Shown here: piece after piece, positions 63,589 to 64,000 of the stretch
How the letters are laid out: each line of letters begins with the position of its first letter
How positions within the stretch are numbered: the stretch's first letter is position 1
The notes under the pieces: model-generated
Database searches by the model: none
What the model was told of the DNA's origin: nothing
What the model saw: the letters and a program-made list of their open reading frames with translations, nothing else
Made by a program: the position numbers and the translations under genes
Source: Enterocloster bolteae
Lineage (GTDB): Bacteria > Bacillota > Clostridia > Lachnospirales > Lachnospiraceae
Length of the DNA stretch: 64,000 bases
Direction of reading: 5' to 3'
NCBI GenBank assembly: GCA_021772025.1
Contig: JAETNT010000014.1
Span: forward strand, 1-64,000

Positions 63589-64000
63589 CGCCCTCCGTTG
63601 AGCAGGAAGAAAATTTTCGGAGCGATTTTTTTTATGATTTTCCCTATCCATGAGCTTAAAGCCACCATGGCTGCCGGCATAATCAGGTAAAGGGCCAAGG
63701 GAATGGCCCCGGCAGGCCACAGACCTGTCTCCCCGCCGCCTGCTGCCGAAAAAAAACAATGAAAAATAAATGCACATCCCTTGTTAATGAGCCGTACAAA
63801 TGCAAAATGCAGGGCATAAAGAAAGAAATTATATTCCATCCACTGTCTGATTTGCCCCAGCTTATCTTCATTTACTATCAGCCACAGCCCGGTTACAGCC
63901 AGAAAGCGGTACTGAACCACATAAAAAGGCTCTGCGGTTTTTTCCGCCGCAAAAAAGCACCCTGCCGCTGCTGTCAGAATCAAGATACCGACGGCCATAC
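63585..64000 (-). CDS. Acyltransferase 3 family membrane protein, C-terminal part
   Basis: The minus-strand frame runs off the window edge, so the N terminus is missing. About 138 residues are seen with three or four membrane helices (TAAAGCFF..., FYVVQYRFLAVTGLWLIV, YALHFAFVRLI, IPLALYLIMPAAMVAL), like the end of acyltransferase-3 O-acetyltransferases of wall or exopolysaccharide. It converges with the M23 gene, sharing four bases at the stops. Confidence 0.6.
   Translation of the reverse strand, partial: MAVGILILTAAAGCFFAAEKTAEPFYVVQYRFLAVTGLWLIVNEDKLGQIRQWMEYNFFLYALHFAFVRLINKGCAFIFHCFFSAAGGGETGLWPAGAIPLALYLIMPAAMVALSSWIGKIIKKIAPKIFFLLNGGR

Overview
The window looks like a chromosome segment of a spore-forming, low-GC Gram-positive anaerobe, most likely a Lachnospiraceae member (Clostridia). 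The grounds are the Firmicutes-type S10-spc ribosomal cluster, zinc-type S14 and adenylate kinase, class III fructose-1,6-bisphosphatase, several NlpC/P60 and choline-binding-like wall proteins, near-consensus housekeeping promoters and one promoter that matches the forespore sigma-G pattern. Species cannot be named from sequence reading alone.

Layout. 1-13260 (minus): one long operon, rpsJ-rplCDWB-rpsS-rplV-rpsC-rplP-rpmC-rpsQ-rplNXE-rpsNH-rplFR-rpsE-rpmD-rplO-secY-adk-map-infA, with a clear promoter (13172-13200), a branched 5' leader, and a terminator after infA (17-61) where rpmJ would normally follow. 13259-20710: a permease plus cell-wall-binding protein pair, a methyltransferase/reductase pair, thioredoxin reductase with an NlpC/P60 hydrolase, and an SDR reductase. 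20719-29646: a sensory block (small membrane ORF, giant hybrid histidine kinase translationally coupled to a solute-binding lipoprotein, chemotaxis receptor) and four tRNAs (Leu, Gln, His, Arg). 29347-33392: YeiH-type exporter, sigma factor with a DUF2461 gene, tRNA-Gly and tRNA-Pro. 33393-38312: a tightly overlapping minus operon (23S methyltransferase, C1 peptidase, RdgB, YfcE), a second phosphodiesterase, a rhodanese and a 50-residue Asn-rich gene. 38427-45820: NlpC/P60 hydrolase, FtsH, MarR, and a heterodimeric ABC exporter preceded by its own promoter, a 31-codon ORF and two terminators. 45788-53950: DUF1015-serA-serC and ilvB-ilvD-leuB amino-acid synthesis. 54255-64000: NlpC/P60 hydrolase, a second wall-binding repeat protein beside tandem tyrosine recombinases, DUF1700-fbp, an MBL hydrolase behind tandem covarying stem-loops, an M23 peptidase and a partial acyltransferase.

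The most interesting signals are: (1) the promoter / 31-codon ORF / double terminator in front of the ABC exporter pair, which has the architecture of a ribosome-mediated attenuator for drug-inducible efflux; (2) a stem-loop family with a conserved tandem G.A core and compensatory stem changes, placed right after -10 boxes at 15766 and 61443-61519; (3) TGTAAY half-sites with identical 15-bp spacing at two NlpC/P60 genes and a WalR-like box at a third; (4) tandem tyrosine recombinases facing a wall-protein promoter; (5) a sigma-G-like promoter on the Asn-rich small gene.
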